From UBA5578 sp964018915 (GTDB taxonomy: Bacteria; Bacillota_I; Bacilli_A; RF39; UBA660): a DNA stretch of 64,000 nt. Below are positions 34,362-43,169 of the stretch, in pieces. Position numbers and translations under genes: made by a program. The notes under the pieces are model-generated. The model had not been told where the DNA came from. It did no database searches and worked only from the letters and a program-made list of their open reading frames with translations. How positions within the stretch are numbered: position 1 is the stretch's first letter; every line of letters starts with the position of its first letter. The stretch covers positions 586,337 through 650,336 of the forward strand of contig CAXHRJ010000001.1 in assembly GCA_964018915.1 (NCBI GenBank). Direction: 5' to 3'.

Positions 34362-34479
34362 TCTAACAATTTTTTATTTGTTAGACTGGTGGACTCCTGC
34401 AATTTTCAATCATAGCGAGTACTCCCAAATTCATTGGGAATTACTCTATAATTATAAATTTCTAAATCACACCACCCAA
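34362..34479 (-). promoter_or_regulatory. Promoter and structured 5' UTR of the sigma-like gene
   Basis: Minus-strand TTGGGT (34474-34479), 17 bp, TATAAT (34451-34456). The -35 lies in an inverted repeat (CACCTAA/TTGGGTG). Right at the expected start GAGTA-TTCCCAA pairs with TTGGGA-TACTC (34417-34446), and TCTAACAA/TTGTTAGA (34362-34385) forms a second hairpin five bases before the SD. Confidence 0.6.
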
Positions 34480-34511
34480 TGCGCTACTTAGGTGACATAT
34501 TAAGCTACATT

Positions 34512-34578
34512 AAAAAAAGGCATTTAAAATGCCCTTTTTTATTAATTATTTACTAAAAAAAGATTCTATAAAGAATCT
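34512..34578 (-). terminator. Two tandem terminators after the pseudo-GpmI gene
   Basis: AGATTC/GAATCT with seven T (34553-34578, overlapping the stop) and GGCAT/ATGCC with T and A runs on both sides (34512-34540). They insulate the housekeeping operon from the island. Confidence 0.8.
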
Positions 34579-36164
34579 TAAATATATCCATTAAAATATA
34601 AATAGTATAAAACTAATAGTACTGCTATTGCAGCTCCCACAATGATGAATAATTTCATCTTTTGTTTTTTTCTATTAGATGCTTTTGGTGTAATTAATTT
34701 TGCTTCTACATTTGCTCCCATATTCTTTTGAATAACTTGCGCTACTTGCGTAAAGTTACCATCAATTTGAATAGAAGTATTATTTCTTCCTATATCATTA
34801 CCAGCTATTAATAATGGTGTTTTTTGTGAGAAATCAACTTCCTCATATGTTTTGGTAAGGAAGAATTTTTTCTTAATTCCATAAAACGAAGTAGCATACA
34901 AAGTATACCCTTTTTCCATTCCTCTTGTATAGGCAATGTTTAATACTTTATCTAAAGCAGACATATTTTTCTTTAATTGATCTACTGTTACTTGATCTGT
35001 TTGATCACTAAATAAATCACAGTCAGCAATAATTAAATCATATACATTTTGATTAATATAGGCATTTAAATACTGTGCCATTAATTCAAATCTTTGTTTT
35101 TTATCATCTATTGGCCATACATTAATATTTGGCTTAAATTGCTCTCTAAATCCATTTAAACATTTACTAATATATTGAATTCTATCTCTATCTGCTAAAA
35201 TAAGAACTCTTTTATCATCTGGTATATTTTCAAAGAAATAGTGTTCTGGTAAATCACTTTCAAATGCATATGGTACATTGGGATTGCCAGTTACTTCAAA
35301 TAAAGAATTTACAGCTACATTTAAAGGTATTTTACCTGCTGGAAAGAAATCATTTGGATTTTGAATAATATCTAAATATTCTGCTCCTACAGTATTATCA
35401 TAATTAAAGCTAATAACACTGTCATTTGCCCGAATTAAATTTTCTCTAACTGTTAAGAACCCTCCCATGTTATCATCTGTAAAATTTCCTTTATATTTTT
35501 TTTCTATCGTTTCTTCATAGTTAGACCAAACTTCACCAACACCACTTACAATCATACGATAGTAAGCTATTTTTTCATCTTTCGTTGCTTTCGTCAAATA
35601 TTTTCTTCCTGCTATAGATACTATTTTCATTTGTGGGACAAAGTTCATAACATGATATTTTAAATTTTTAATCCATGCATTTGATACTTTTAATCCCTCA
35701 ATACTGTTATCCCCTAAAAATAAATGTACATATACTTCTTTCAAACCACATCTTGCACATAATTGTGCATAATATTTTAATTGATTTAATTTATTATCAT
35801 CTGTTTTTTCTCCAATACTAAATAAGATATGAACTCTAGATTGATTATGTACAGCATGATTAATAGAAGCAACTATTACTGGATTGCTCATAAAAGTATT
35901 ATCATTTAAACTAGTTTGAACAATTGCCGATTTATCATTTGACTTTCCATTTGTACTAAATACAGAATATCCTTCTCTAAAACTTGATAATTGACCTTTA
36001 TTAAGTCCTATTTCTGCACCACTGGCAAATAAAGACGCAAAAGGATAATAGTTAGATAGCTTTGCTAAAGAAGGCATAATTGCTTCTGAATAAACATTAA
36101 AAGTCTTTGGAACTTCTAATCCAAATCCATTCATTAGTAATAAAATTGATCTTCTTGTATCCAT
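34578..36164 (-). CDS. Membrane-anchored pseudo-phosphoglycerate mutase (GpmI fold, no catalytic residues)
   Basis: 528 residues. It aligns with the neighbouring GpmI throughout (SILLLMNGFG for CIMDGVG; VHILFSIGEKTDD for LHIMGLLSDGGVHSH; IVSIAGRKYL for IATIGGRYYT). The metal-binding Asp is Asn, the serine nucleophile site GNSEVGH reads SSFREGY, DGRD reads GDNS, the Arg pair in NYRKDR is gone, and TADHGN reads ATSFYG. A basic linker and a membrane helix (LFIIVGAAIAVLLVLYYLYF) end the protein, tail-anchoring it with the domain in the cytoplasm. A sensor or scaffold is more likely than an enzyme. SD GGGGATAGGG; last gene downstream of gpmI and engB. Confidence 0.85.
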   Translation of the reverse strand: MDTRRSILLLMNGFGLEVPKTFNVYSEAIMPSLAKLSNYYPFASLFASGAEIGLNKGQLSSFREGYSVFSTNGKSNDKSAIVQTSLNDNTFMSNPVIVASINHAVHNQSRVHILFSIGEKTDDNKLNQLKYYAQLCARCGLKEVYVHLFLGDNSIEGLKVSNAWIKNLKYHVMNFVPQMKIVSIAGRKYLTKATKDEKIAYYRMIVSGVGEVWSNYEETIEKKYKGNFTDDNMGGFLTVRENLIRANDSVISFNYDNTVGAEYLDIIQNPNDFFPAGKIPLNVAVNSLFEVTGNPNVPYAFESDLPEHYFFENIPDDKRVLILADRDRIQYISKCLNGFREQFKPNINVWPIDDKKQRFELMAQYLNAYINQNVYDLIIADCDLFSDQTDQVTVDQLKKNMSALDKVLNIAYTRGMEKGYTLYATSFYGIKKKFFLTKTYEEVDFSQKTPLLIAGNDIGRNNTSIQIDGNFTQVAQVIQKNMGANVEAKLITPKASNRKKQKMKLFIIVGAAIAVLLVLYYLYFNGYI

Positions 36165-36254
36165 ATCCCTATCCCCATTCTTCTATCATTCATAATTATT
36201 ATACCAAATTTTTCCTTAAAAAGGAAAAAAATAAAGAAAAATACCAAATTTTCT

Positions 36255-36719
36255 TTACTCTTTTGTAAACAAGATTCCTTTTTTTAAAATAATATCTGTA
36301 TTCTCATATATTAGTTTTCCAACTTCATAGAGATTATATACTTGTTTTTTCTTATTATTCTTTATATAAAACTCATTTTTATAGGAATAGATTTCTACAT
36401 TAAGTGGCAAAAAATCTAATATATCATCAACCTTGTATAAAAATACAGTATCTTCTTTTACTATTCGCATCTCCACTTGATGGAAAGGATAATAGTCCAT
36501 ATCTTCTTTCTCTAATTTTAAAACCATTCCTTCATTTTTATCTAAAAATACTTGGATATTATAAAATCCTTCTATTTCAATATGGTAATATTCTTCTAAC
36601 TTCAAAAATAATGCCCTAAAATAATCTTCTATTTCTTCGATATTTTCAAAGTGAAAATCCTCTATTTCTTTCTTTTTCAAAAATAGAGTTATCTCCTCAT
36701 CATCTATCTCTACTTTCAC
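36255..36719 (-). CDS. Unrecognised 154-residue acidic protein
   Basis: GTG start after AGGTGATAGG. Soluble, rich in Glu, Tyr and Phe, alpha/beta in appearance (VEIDDEEITLFLKKKEIEDF; NIEEIEDYFRALFLKLEEYY; EFYIKNNKKKQVYNLYEVG). I cannot place it in a family; the start faintly recalls small adaptor proteins of the MecA kind, without motif support. It lies 43 bases after engB and 90 bases before the pseudo-GpmI gene in the same unit. Confidence 0.65.
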   Translation of the reverse strand: MKVEIDDEEITLFLKKKEIEDFHFENIEEIEDYFRALFLKLEEYYHIEIEGFYNIQVFLDKNEGMVLKLEKEDMDYYPFHQVEMRIVKEDTVFLYKVDDILDFLPLNVEIYSYKNEFYIKNNKKKQVYNLYEVGKLIYENTDIILKKGILFTKE

Positions 36720-36762
36720 CCTATCACCTATAGTAGTTTATGAAAAAAAAGATAGATGGGAA

Positions 36763-37344
36763 CTACATAGTTCTCTCTATCTTCTGATAAATTTCATTTT
36801 TCCCTAATTTTGTAACATTAGAAAACATAGTAAAGTCATCACCTACTACTAAATCTAAATCCGCTAAAATGGTATTGCGTTGTTTTTGATGCATCGTAAT
36901 TCCTACTTTGTCTGTTTTGGTAGCCACTATTGTAACTGGGATTTTATGATGTTTTAAAAAGTTATACATCATTAAATCATCTTCTGTAGGTCTACGACGA
37001 AAATCTACTAACATAAATACTTGTTTTAAATTAGGACGATTTTGTAAATAATCTTCCATCATTAAACCAAATTTCTTTTGTTTCGCTCTGCTAAGTGCTG
37101 CAAAACCGTATCCTGGAGCATCTACTAAATAAAAATCATCGTTTATTAAATAAAAATTGATGGTTTGAGTTTTTCCTGGGGTAGCTGAAGTCCTAGCGTA
37201 ATTTTTTCGATTGATTAAAGTATTAATAAAACTACTTTTTCCAACATTTGATCTACCAACTAGTAAATACTCTGGCTTTTCATCTGTTGGATACTGGCTT
37301 CTTCTAACCGCACTAATCACTAGATTTACGCTGTTAATTTTCAA
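36763..37344 (-). CDS. engB: Ribosome biogenesis GTPase EngB (YsxC)
   Basis: Essential GTPase in 50S subunit assembly. G1 GRSNVGKSSF, G2/G3 TPGKTQTINFY and DAPGYGFA, G4 TKTDK and a G5-like FSNVTK are all visible. 193 residues. TTG start after AAAGGAGTG. It has a consensus promoter of its own between the preceding membrane-protein gene and the start, besides any readthrough from gpmI. Confidence 0.96.
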   Translation of the reverse strand: MKINSVNLVISAVRRSQYPTDEKPEYLLVGRSNVGKSSFINTLINRKNYARTSATPGKTQTINFYLINDDFYLVDAPGYGFAALSRAKQKKFGLMMEDYLQNRPNLKQVFMLVDFRRRPTEDDLMMYNFLKHHKIPVTIVATKTDKVGITMHQKQRNTILADLDLVVGDDFTMFSNVTKLGKNEIYQKIERTM

Positions 37345-37376
37345 GATTTGTCACTCCTTTTTATAAAAACGCGTTA

Positions 37377-37405
37377 ATTATAACACTTTCTTTACAGAAT
37401 GTCAA
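37377..37405 (-). promoter_or_regulatory. Consensus promoter of engB
   Basis: Minus-strand TTGACA (37400-37405), 17 bp ending in TGT, TATAAT (37377-37382). Confidence 0.9.
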
Positions 37406-37407
37406 AA

Positions 37408-37956
37408 TTAGCTTTTTCTTTTCTTTACATAAGATACAACATAAAATACTATCAAATATAGATAAAGGATAAACGAAAGAAGATTTCCAACTACTATCAT
37501 AGAACCTGTATTCCCCAATATCATAATTCTAGAATTCCCAACAAAGTCACTCATATATAACTGAAAGGATACATTAGTTGCAAGAACTACAAAGAATACT
37601 ATGATAATCGCTCTTGTTAATTCCGTTATTTTTTGAGAAGAAATTTGGATATGCATAAATAAGAAGCAAAATATCATATTCCAATGAAAGAAATAAAGAT
37701 TCTTATAAAAGTTACCATGAAATAGTGTTGTTACATACTGGAACATCTCTAGTTTCCTAAAGTAAAATGTCATTGTTGTTAATAAAAGAAAGGAGCCTAA
37801 AGTAAAATAAAATCCAGTTTTTGTTTTTCGGTTAATCCAAAGCAAAATTCCAAATACACTAATCGCAAGAAAAATAGAAAGAAAAACAGAGTAATCAGAA
37901 ATCATTTGTTGATAATTTTCTAATGCCTCTGTTAAAGTATACGGAACATCATACAT
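37408..37956 (-). CDS. Unrecognised polytopic membrane protein
   Basis: 182 residues with five or six hydrophobic segments (YSVFLSIFLAISVFGILLW; GFYFTLGSFLLLTTMTFYF; NLYFFHWNMIFCFLFMHI; AIIIVFFVVLATNVSF; MIVVGNLLSFILYLYLIVF). No catalytic motif. ATG 37956 lies within the last codons of gpmI (8-base overlap), so it is coupled to gpmI translation. Integral membrane protein of unknown role. Confidence 0.75.
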   Translation of the reverse strand: MYDVPYTLTEALENYQQMISDYSVFLSIFLAISVFGILLWINRKTKTGFYFTLGSFLLLTTMTFYFRKLEMFQYVTTLFHGNFYKNLYFFHWNMIFCFLFMHIQISSQKITELTRAIIIVFFVVLATNVSFQLYMSDFVGNSRIMILGNTGSMIVVGNLLSFILYLYLIVFYVVSYVKKRKS

Positions 37957-39448
37957 GTACTAATACATTACCTGTCATTTCTTTTGGAATTTCTACACCT
38001 AATAAACTTAAAATAGTTGGAGCTATATCTGCTAACTTTCCATTTTCTACTTTTATTCCTTCTTTTGTTACAATAAAAGGAACTAAACTAGTAGAATGGC
38101 TAGTAATAACATTATCGTTATCATCTAACATATAATCACTATTTCCATGATCTGCTGTAATAAGCATTACTCCACCTAATTCTTCTACCTTTTGATAAAC
38201 TCTGCCAATACATTCATCTACTACTTCAACAGCTTTTACTGCTGCATCAAATACGCCAGTATGCCCTACCATATCTCCATTTGCATAATTAATAATAACA
38301 ACATCAAATTCCTCTATTACAGAAAGTAAATTATCAGTTACTTCATAAGCACTCATTTCTGGCTTTAAATCATAAGTAGCCACTTTAGGAGATGGAATTA
38401 ATATTTTCTTTTCATTTCTATAGTCTTTTTCCTTTCCTCCATCAAAGAAGAAAGTAACATGAGCATACTTTTCTGTTTCCGCAATTCTAAGTTGCGATAA
38501 ACCATTTTGTTCTAAGCATTCTCCTAATATATTCGTAGGTTCTGGATCATTAAATGCATGTGGTGCGATTACAGATTCTACTACAGGTAACATTGTTAAT
38601 ACTGCTAAATTTTGGAAACGAACTACTTCCATATCATTGAAATTAGGATTTGTCAAAGCTGTCAATAATTCTCTTAATCTATCTTTACGATAATTGAAAG
38701 TAATAAATCCATCATTTTCTTCTACTTTACCATTTCCATCAAAAATAGTAGGTACAAAAAATTCATCTGTAATATCTTGACTATAACTTTCCTCTATAAA
38801 TTCTTTAATAGAAGAACTTTTTGGACCAACTCCATTTACAATAACATCGTATCCTTTTTTCAATCTATCATAGTTATTATCTCTATCCATTGTATAATAA
38901 CGTCCACCAATAGTAGCAATACTTCCAATACCAATTTCTCTTAATTTATCTTCTACTTTAGAAATATAAGAATAAGCACTTCGTGGATCTACATCTCTTC
39001 CATCTGTACATAAATGTAAGTATACTTTCTCCATTCCATTTTGTCTACACATATCTAAAAGCGCTAATAAATGATTTATATGCGAATGTACTCCACCATC
39101 ACTTAAAAGCCCCATAATATGTAATTTAGAATGATTCGTTTGAACATGATTCATCACTTTTAATATCTCTTGATTTTGAAAATACGTTCCCTCTTCTATA
39201 TCATGATTAATAAGTTCTAGTGGTTGGTAAATCACTCTTCCTGCTCCAATATTCATGTGCCCTACTTCACTATTTCCCATCTGTCCATTAGGAAGTCCTA
39301 CTTTAGAGCCGCTAGCCTCTAACCTTGAAAACCCATATTTTTCTTTTAACATATCTAAATTTGGTGTATTCGCTTTCTTCACAGCATTCCCATGAAGCTC
39401 TTCTCTTTCTCCTACACCATCCATAATACAAAGTACTACTGGTTTCAT
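37949..39448 (-). CDS. gpmI: 2,3-bisphosphoglycerate-independent phosphoglycerate mutase
   Basis: Interconverts 3- and 2-phosphoglycerate in glycolysis with two Mn ions and a phosphoserine. All active-site elements are present: CIMDGVG, QMGNSEVGHMNIGAGR with the nucleophile, SDGGVHSH, CTDGRDVDP, GGRYYTMDRD, NYRKDR, ADGMVGHT-type NGDMVGHTG, TADHGNSD and HST. 499 residues. SD AGGGGTGATG. Starts the run gpmI, membrane protein, engB, unknown, pseudo-GpmI, so the active enzyme and its inactive relative share a neighbourhood. Confidence 0.97.
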   Translation of the reverse strand: MKPVVLCIMDGVGEREELHGNAVKKANTPNLDMLKEKYGFSRLEASGSKVGLPNGQMGNSEVGHMNIGAGRVIYQPLELINHDIEEGTYFQNQEILKVMNHVQTNHSKLHIMGLLSDGGVHSHINHLLALLDMCRQNGMEKVYLHLCTDGRDVDPRSAYSYISKVEDKLREIGIGSIATIGGRYYTMDRDNNYDRLKKGYDVIVNGVGPKSSSIKEFIEESYSQDITDEFFVPTIFDGNGKVEENDGFITFNYRKDRLRELLTALTNPNFNDMEVVRFQNLAVLTMLPVVESVIAPHAFNDPEPTNILGECLEQNGLSQLRIAETEKYAHVTFFFDGGKEKDYRNEKKILIPSPKVATYDLKPEMSAYEVTDNLLSVIEEFDVVIINYANGDMVGHTGVFDAAVKAVEVVDECIGRVYQKVEELGGVMLITADHGNSDYMLDDNDNVITSHSTSLVPFIVTKEGIKVENGKLADIAPTILSLLGVEIPKEMTGNVLVHV

Positions 39449-39489
39449 ATCATCACCCCTATCATTTTATCACATTCAAGAAAAAAATA

Positions 39490-40704
39490 CTAGAAAAGGT
39501 AAAGTGGTAATGTAATTTTCACACTAGTCCCTTGTCCACATTTTGAAGCATATTGTAATGTTCCCTGATGAGCTAAAATTATTTCGTTTGATAAAGATAC
39601 GCCTAAACCACTCCCTCGTGGTTTTGTTGTATAAAAAGGTTCATAAATTTTAGAAACGATTTCATTATCCATTCCTTGCCCATTATCTTCTACATAAACT
39701 TCTAATTGTTGATTTGTTAAATGGGTTCTTAACACAATATCTTTTGCATGAGCTTCTATACTATTTTTTAAGATATTCACCATTACTTGACTTAAACGAT
39801 TATAATCACCATTAATAAATAGTTCATCATCGATTGTATCTACTTTAAAAGTAATGGAATTTTTATCCATTAAAGGTTGGATATTTTTAGTCACATCTTC
39901 TAATAGCATATTTATATCCATAATTTCATATCTCATATTGGATTTATTTACTAATAAAAAATCTTGTAATAGTAAAAGCAACCTTTCAATTTCATTTCTA
40001 ATAATTGGAACATACTTTTTAGCGTGTTCTACATTTTCCACATCAAACATATCTAAATAAGCTTTACATACTGCAACTGGATTCTTAATTTCATGAGTAA
40101 TTTTAAAAAGTGATAATCTAATTTTTTGTTCCTTTTGTAATTCTTTAAACTCTACATGTGTCTTCATAATTTCTTCCCCTTGTGTCACTAGCATTACTAA
40201 TACTTTTATCATAATTATGTACACAATAATTAAAAGAATGGAATAATGTACCTTTTTAGATTCTAAAAAGAAAAACCATAGAAAGAAACTACTACTATAA
40301 AAGATAAGATAAGCATGTAAGAAAGATATTTTAAGTTGTTCATATTTATTATACAAAAATACAAGAAAATCAATCATAGCATAAACAAATAGAAAGTATA
40401 ACATAGAAGATAAATTAGGGTAAAAAGAACTTAATACAATTCCTTCTAAAATAATAGCCACTGCATATCTCTTTTTAATGAGTGATAAAAAGACAACACT
40501 TCCTAAAAAGAACGTCAAAAGTGTATTTTCAAAATAACTTCCATACCTAGTCACTAAAAAGGAAGAGGAAATTAATATAAAATCAAAGAAAATATCTTTT
40601 TCTGATTTACTAATATTTTTATTCGCTACTATATAAATAATGTAAACTAATAAAGGATACGAAATTAAAATCATATTTAATATTAACATTTCAAATATAT
40701 TCAT
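39490..40704 (-). CDS. Orphan membrane sensor histidine kinase (KinB-like)
   Basis: Start at ATG 40704 after GGTGATAAT. The first 190 residues hold six or so membrane helices with almost no outside loops. HisKA follows with phospho-His in HEIKNPVAVCKAYL, then N box (VNILKNSIEAHA), G1 (VEDNGQGMD), F (IYEPFYTTKPRGSG) and G2 (GSGLGVSL). No response regulator is adjacent. Membrane-embedded input plus orphan status fits the sporulation kinases that feed Spo0F/Spo0A, which is plausible given spoIVA here, but not shown. Confidence 0.9.
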   Translation of the reverse strand: MNIFEMLILNMILISYPLLVYIIYIVANKNISKSEKDIFFDFILISSSFLVTRYGSYFENTLLTFFLGSVVFLSLIKKRYAVAIILEGIVLSSFYPNLSSMLYFLFVYAMIDFLVFLYNKYEQLKISFLHAYLIFYSSSFFLWFFFLESKKVHYSILLIIVYIIMIKVLVMLVTQGEEIMKTHVEFKELQKEQKIRLSLFKITHEIKNPVAVCKAYLDMFDVENVEHAKKYVPIIRNEIERLLLLLQDFLLVNKSNMRYEIMDINMLLEDVTKNIQPLMDKNSITFKVDTIDDELFINGDYNRLSQVMVNILKNSIEAHAKDIVLRTHLTNQQLEVYVEDNGQGMDNEIVSKIYEPFYTTKPRGSGLGVSLSNEIILAHQGTLQYASKCGQGTSVKITLPLYLF

Positions 40705-40776
40705 ATTATCACCAAATATACTATAACGTAGCATTTTGTCGAATACTGTCGAAATTTGCAAAAAAAAAGTGAAAAA

Positions 40777-41097
40777 TCACTTTAATTCATTAATATACTT
40801 TTTAATTTGTTTGGCATCTTCTCCTAAAATAATCTTAAGTTGATTATCTATTTCGACAATACCTTGGGCACCCATTTTTTGAATACCCTCCTTATTCGCT
40901 TTCGATACATCTTTTAAATCTACTATAAATCTAGACTTATTAAAATCATAGTTTTTAATATTATCGATACCACCTAATAATTCTACTAACTTATTAGCTT
41001 CAAATTTAAAGTTTCTTTTCTTTGATTTAATAATAGCTACTGCTACTACTAATAAGATACATATAATAATGACATATTGCCAAATATAAGAATTCAT
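40777..41097 (-). CDS. Membrane-tethered PTS EIIB-like domain lacking its phospho-cysteine
   Basis: 106 residues from ATG 41097 (after AGGTG; an upstream GTG is inside the SD). One N-terminal helix (YVIIICILLVVAVAII) and a glucose-type EIIB fold: KLVELLGGIDNIKNYDFNKS, RFIVDLKDVSKANKEGIQKM, GAQGIVEIDNQLKIILGEDA. In active EIIB the phosphorylated Cys lies in DACxTRLR; here the aligned segment is DFNKSRFI, with Asn in its place. It cannot pass phosphate in the usual way. A sensor or interaction role is inferred. Lies just ahead of the histidine kinase gene on the same strand. Confidence 0.8.
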   Translation of the reverse strand: MNSYIWQYVIIICILLVVAVAIIKSKKRNFKFEANKLVELLGGIDNIKNYDFNKSRFIVDLKDVSKANKEGIQKMGAQGIVEIDNQLKIILGEDAKQIKKYINELK

Positions 41098-41237
41098 GTT
41101 AATCACCTACTAATCATTATACTATAAAAAAAAGAAAAAAGAAATACTTATCGTTTTCCCCTTATTTTTCGACAAAATATCGCCTTTTTCATTGTATAAT
41201 AAAAACAATTAGTGTAATATATTGAAAAGGTGATTTT

Positions 41238-42368
41238 ATGGCAAAAAAAAGATTTCAAATAGATTTTTCAATCCTTTTACCTATTGTTTTATTTGCTATT
41301 ATAGGAATTACTTCTATCTATAGTGCTGAAAGCTTACTATTAGAGCAAAATCACTATGCTTTCAAACAAATAATTTGGTACATTATTGGAACTATTGGAA
41401 TAATATTTGTAGTGATTGTTGGAAATAAAAGAATCATGAAGTATTCATGGTATCTATATGCTTTCTTTGTCTTGCTTTTACTATTACTACTATTTTTTGG
41501 AGAACCGATACATAATTCTAGATGTTGGTTTGTAATTCCTAAAATAGGTGTATTTCAACCAAGCGAATTTATGAAAATTATATTAATATTAACATTAAGT
41601 AATATGATTGATACTTTTCAAAAAAAGTATCCAGCTCCTAATATAAAGGAAGAATTTATCTTTTTAATAAAAGTATGTATTGTAGTATTTATACCATCTA
41701 TTCTTACCTTTTTACAACCAGATACAGGAGTAGTATTAATCTATTTATTAATCACGCTTATTATGCTTTTTATATCTGGTATTCGCTATCGCTGGTTTAT
41801 TATTCTATTTATGATATGTGGTCTCGTTTTAGCTACTATCTTAGGACTTTACTTTTTCAATACAGATTTATTTATAGAGGTCTTTGGGACAAGCTTTTTC
41901 TTACGAGTTGATCGATTATTAGATTGGTCTAGCAAAAGTGGATATCAGTTAGAAAGAGGAATGTCTGCTATTGGTTCTGGCGGACTACTTGGAATGGGAT
42001 ATAATAAAACCCCTATCTATTTTCCAGAACCACAAACAGACTTTATCTTTGCAATATTCTCATCTAATTTTGGTTTCTTAGGATCTATTTTATTATTTGG
42101 ACTATTACTATACTTTGATATTAGACTAATTATCCTTGCTTTAAAAAGTAAAGATAAAACCGCTAAATATATCATCAGTGGAATTGTTGCTATGCTAATT
42201 TATCAACAATTCCAAAATATTGGAATGACCTATGGAGTAATCCCTATCACAGGAATTACATTACCTTTTATTAGTTATGGAGGTTCTAGTTTACTTAGTT
42301 ATATGTTAATGCTAGGAATTCTTTTAAATATTGCTAATGAAAATAAGAAAAATAGATTATTTTCGTGA
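41238..42368 (+). CDS. rodA: SEDS peptidoglycan glycosyltransferase RodA
   Basis: SEDS proteins polymerise lipid II with a class B PBP. 376 residues with about ten membrane helices. The catalytic Asp is in FLQPDTGVVLIY; GSGGLLGMGYN, PEPQTDFIFAIF and LPFISYGGSSLL are signature segments. RodA is preferred over FtsW because no division genes are near and the N-terminus is short; SpoVE cannot be excluded in a spore-former. RBS AAAAGGTGA. A -10 TATAAT lies at about 41194. Confidence 0.93.
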   Translation: MAKKRFQIDFSILLPIVLFAIIGITSIYSAESLLLEQNHYAFKQIIWYIIGTIGIIFVVIVGNKRIMKYSWYLYAFFVLLLLLLLFFGEPIHNSRCWFVIPKIGVFQPSEFMKIILILTLSNMIDTFQKKYPAPNIKEEFIFLIKVCIVVFIPSILTFLQPDTGVVLIYLLITLIMLFISGIRYRWFIILFMICGLVLATILGLYFFNTDLFIEVFGTSFFLRVDRLLDWSSKSGYQLERGMSAIGSGGLLGMGYNKTPIYFPEPQTDFIFAIFSSNFGFLGSILLFGLLLYFDIRLIILALKSKDKTAKYIISGIVAMLIYQQFQNIGMTYGVIPITGITLPFISYGGSSLLSYMLMLGILLNIANENKKNRLFS

Positions 42369-42389
42369 TATAATAATTATGGTGATTAG

Positions 42390-43103
42390 ATGAAAGAAGT
42401 ACAAATTGTTTATGATTTTGATGGAACTTTAACGCCAAATCCTGTACCATTCCTCCCTATTTTAAAAGAATGTGGGATACAAGAATCTGATTTTTATAAT
42501 AAAATTGAAGAACTAAAAAATAGTCGAATTACAGATGTCTATGAGAGTTGGTTTCAAGCAATACTATCTTTCGTTCAAGAAAGTGAATTAGTATATCATG
42601 ATGTAACAAAAGGAGCAGATGATATTATCTTTTGCCCTGGTGTAGAAACTTGGTTTGATAACTTAAATAAAAATAGTGATGCCACTATTTCCCATTATAT
42701 TGTAACATCAGGCGTACAAGAATTTCTTTATGCCACTTCTATTGCCAAATATATTACACAAATATTTGGTGTATCTTTCATCCATGAAAAAGGAAAATTA
42801 AAAAGCATCGAAAAATTAATTAGCGATAAAGGTAAAGTTGATTATATAAAGAAGATTAATACCTTAAATGGTAAAACAGAAAATGATTGTTCTAACTTAA
42901 TCTATATTGGAGATGGATTAACAGATTATTACGCTATGGATTTTGTATTTCATAATGGTGGTACTACTATTTTAGTAACAGTCCCTAATAGAATTCCAGA
43001 AGAAAAACTACTCTCTGTCTCTAACTTTCAATGTGAAGCAGATTATCGTATAGAAAAAGAATTATTTTCCTATTTATTATCTATATTAAATGATAAAGAA
43101 TGA
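42390..43103 (+). CDS. HAD-family phosphatase
   Basis: 237 residues with HAD motifs I (YDFDGTLTPN), II (IVTSGVQEF), a Lys in the KGKLKS region and IV (YIGDGLTDYYAMDF). The helical cap between motifs I and II resembles phosphoserine-phosphatase-type enzymes. Substrate unknown. It follows rodA by 21 bases and ends at its own terminator. TGA is its stop codon, which shows that TGA is not recoded here. Confidence 0.85.
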   Translation: MKEVQIVYDFDGTLTPNPVPFLPILKECGIQESDFYNKIEELKNSRITDVYESWFQAILSFVQESELVYHDVTKGADDIIFCPGVETWFDNLNKNSDATISHYIVTSGVQEFLYATSIAKYITQIFGVSFIHEKGKLKSIEKLISDKGKVDYIKKINTLNGKTENDCSNLIYIGDGLTDYYAMDFVFHNGGTTILVTVPNRIPEEKLLSVSNFQCEADYRIEKELFSYLLSILNDKE

Positions 43104-43121
43104 GAATATCATTCTTTTTTT
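43097..43121 (+). terminator. Terminator after the HAD phosphatase gene
   Basis: AGAATGA/TCATTCT stem, 5-nt loop, seven T. Confidence 0.85.
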
Positions 43122-43142
43122 ATGAAATTTTATCTATATTTC

Positions 43143-43169
43143 AAAAAAAAGAAGAGAATTATTTCTCTC
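43143..43169 (-). terminator. Terminator after tig
   Basis: Minus-strand AGAGAA/TTCTCT hairpin followed by eight T; overlaps the tig stop. Confidence 0.75.

Noticed and set aside
34417..34479. Known riboswitch in the sigma-gene leader
   Set aside because: No conserved core of a riboswitch class that I know is present; only hairpins and a promoter-overlapping inverted repeat.
20781..34577. Complete prophage
   Set aside because: No integrase, terminase, portal, capsid, tape measure or tail tube gene; only a sigma-like regulator, one collar protein and a lysis cassette.
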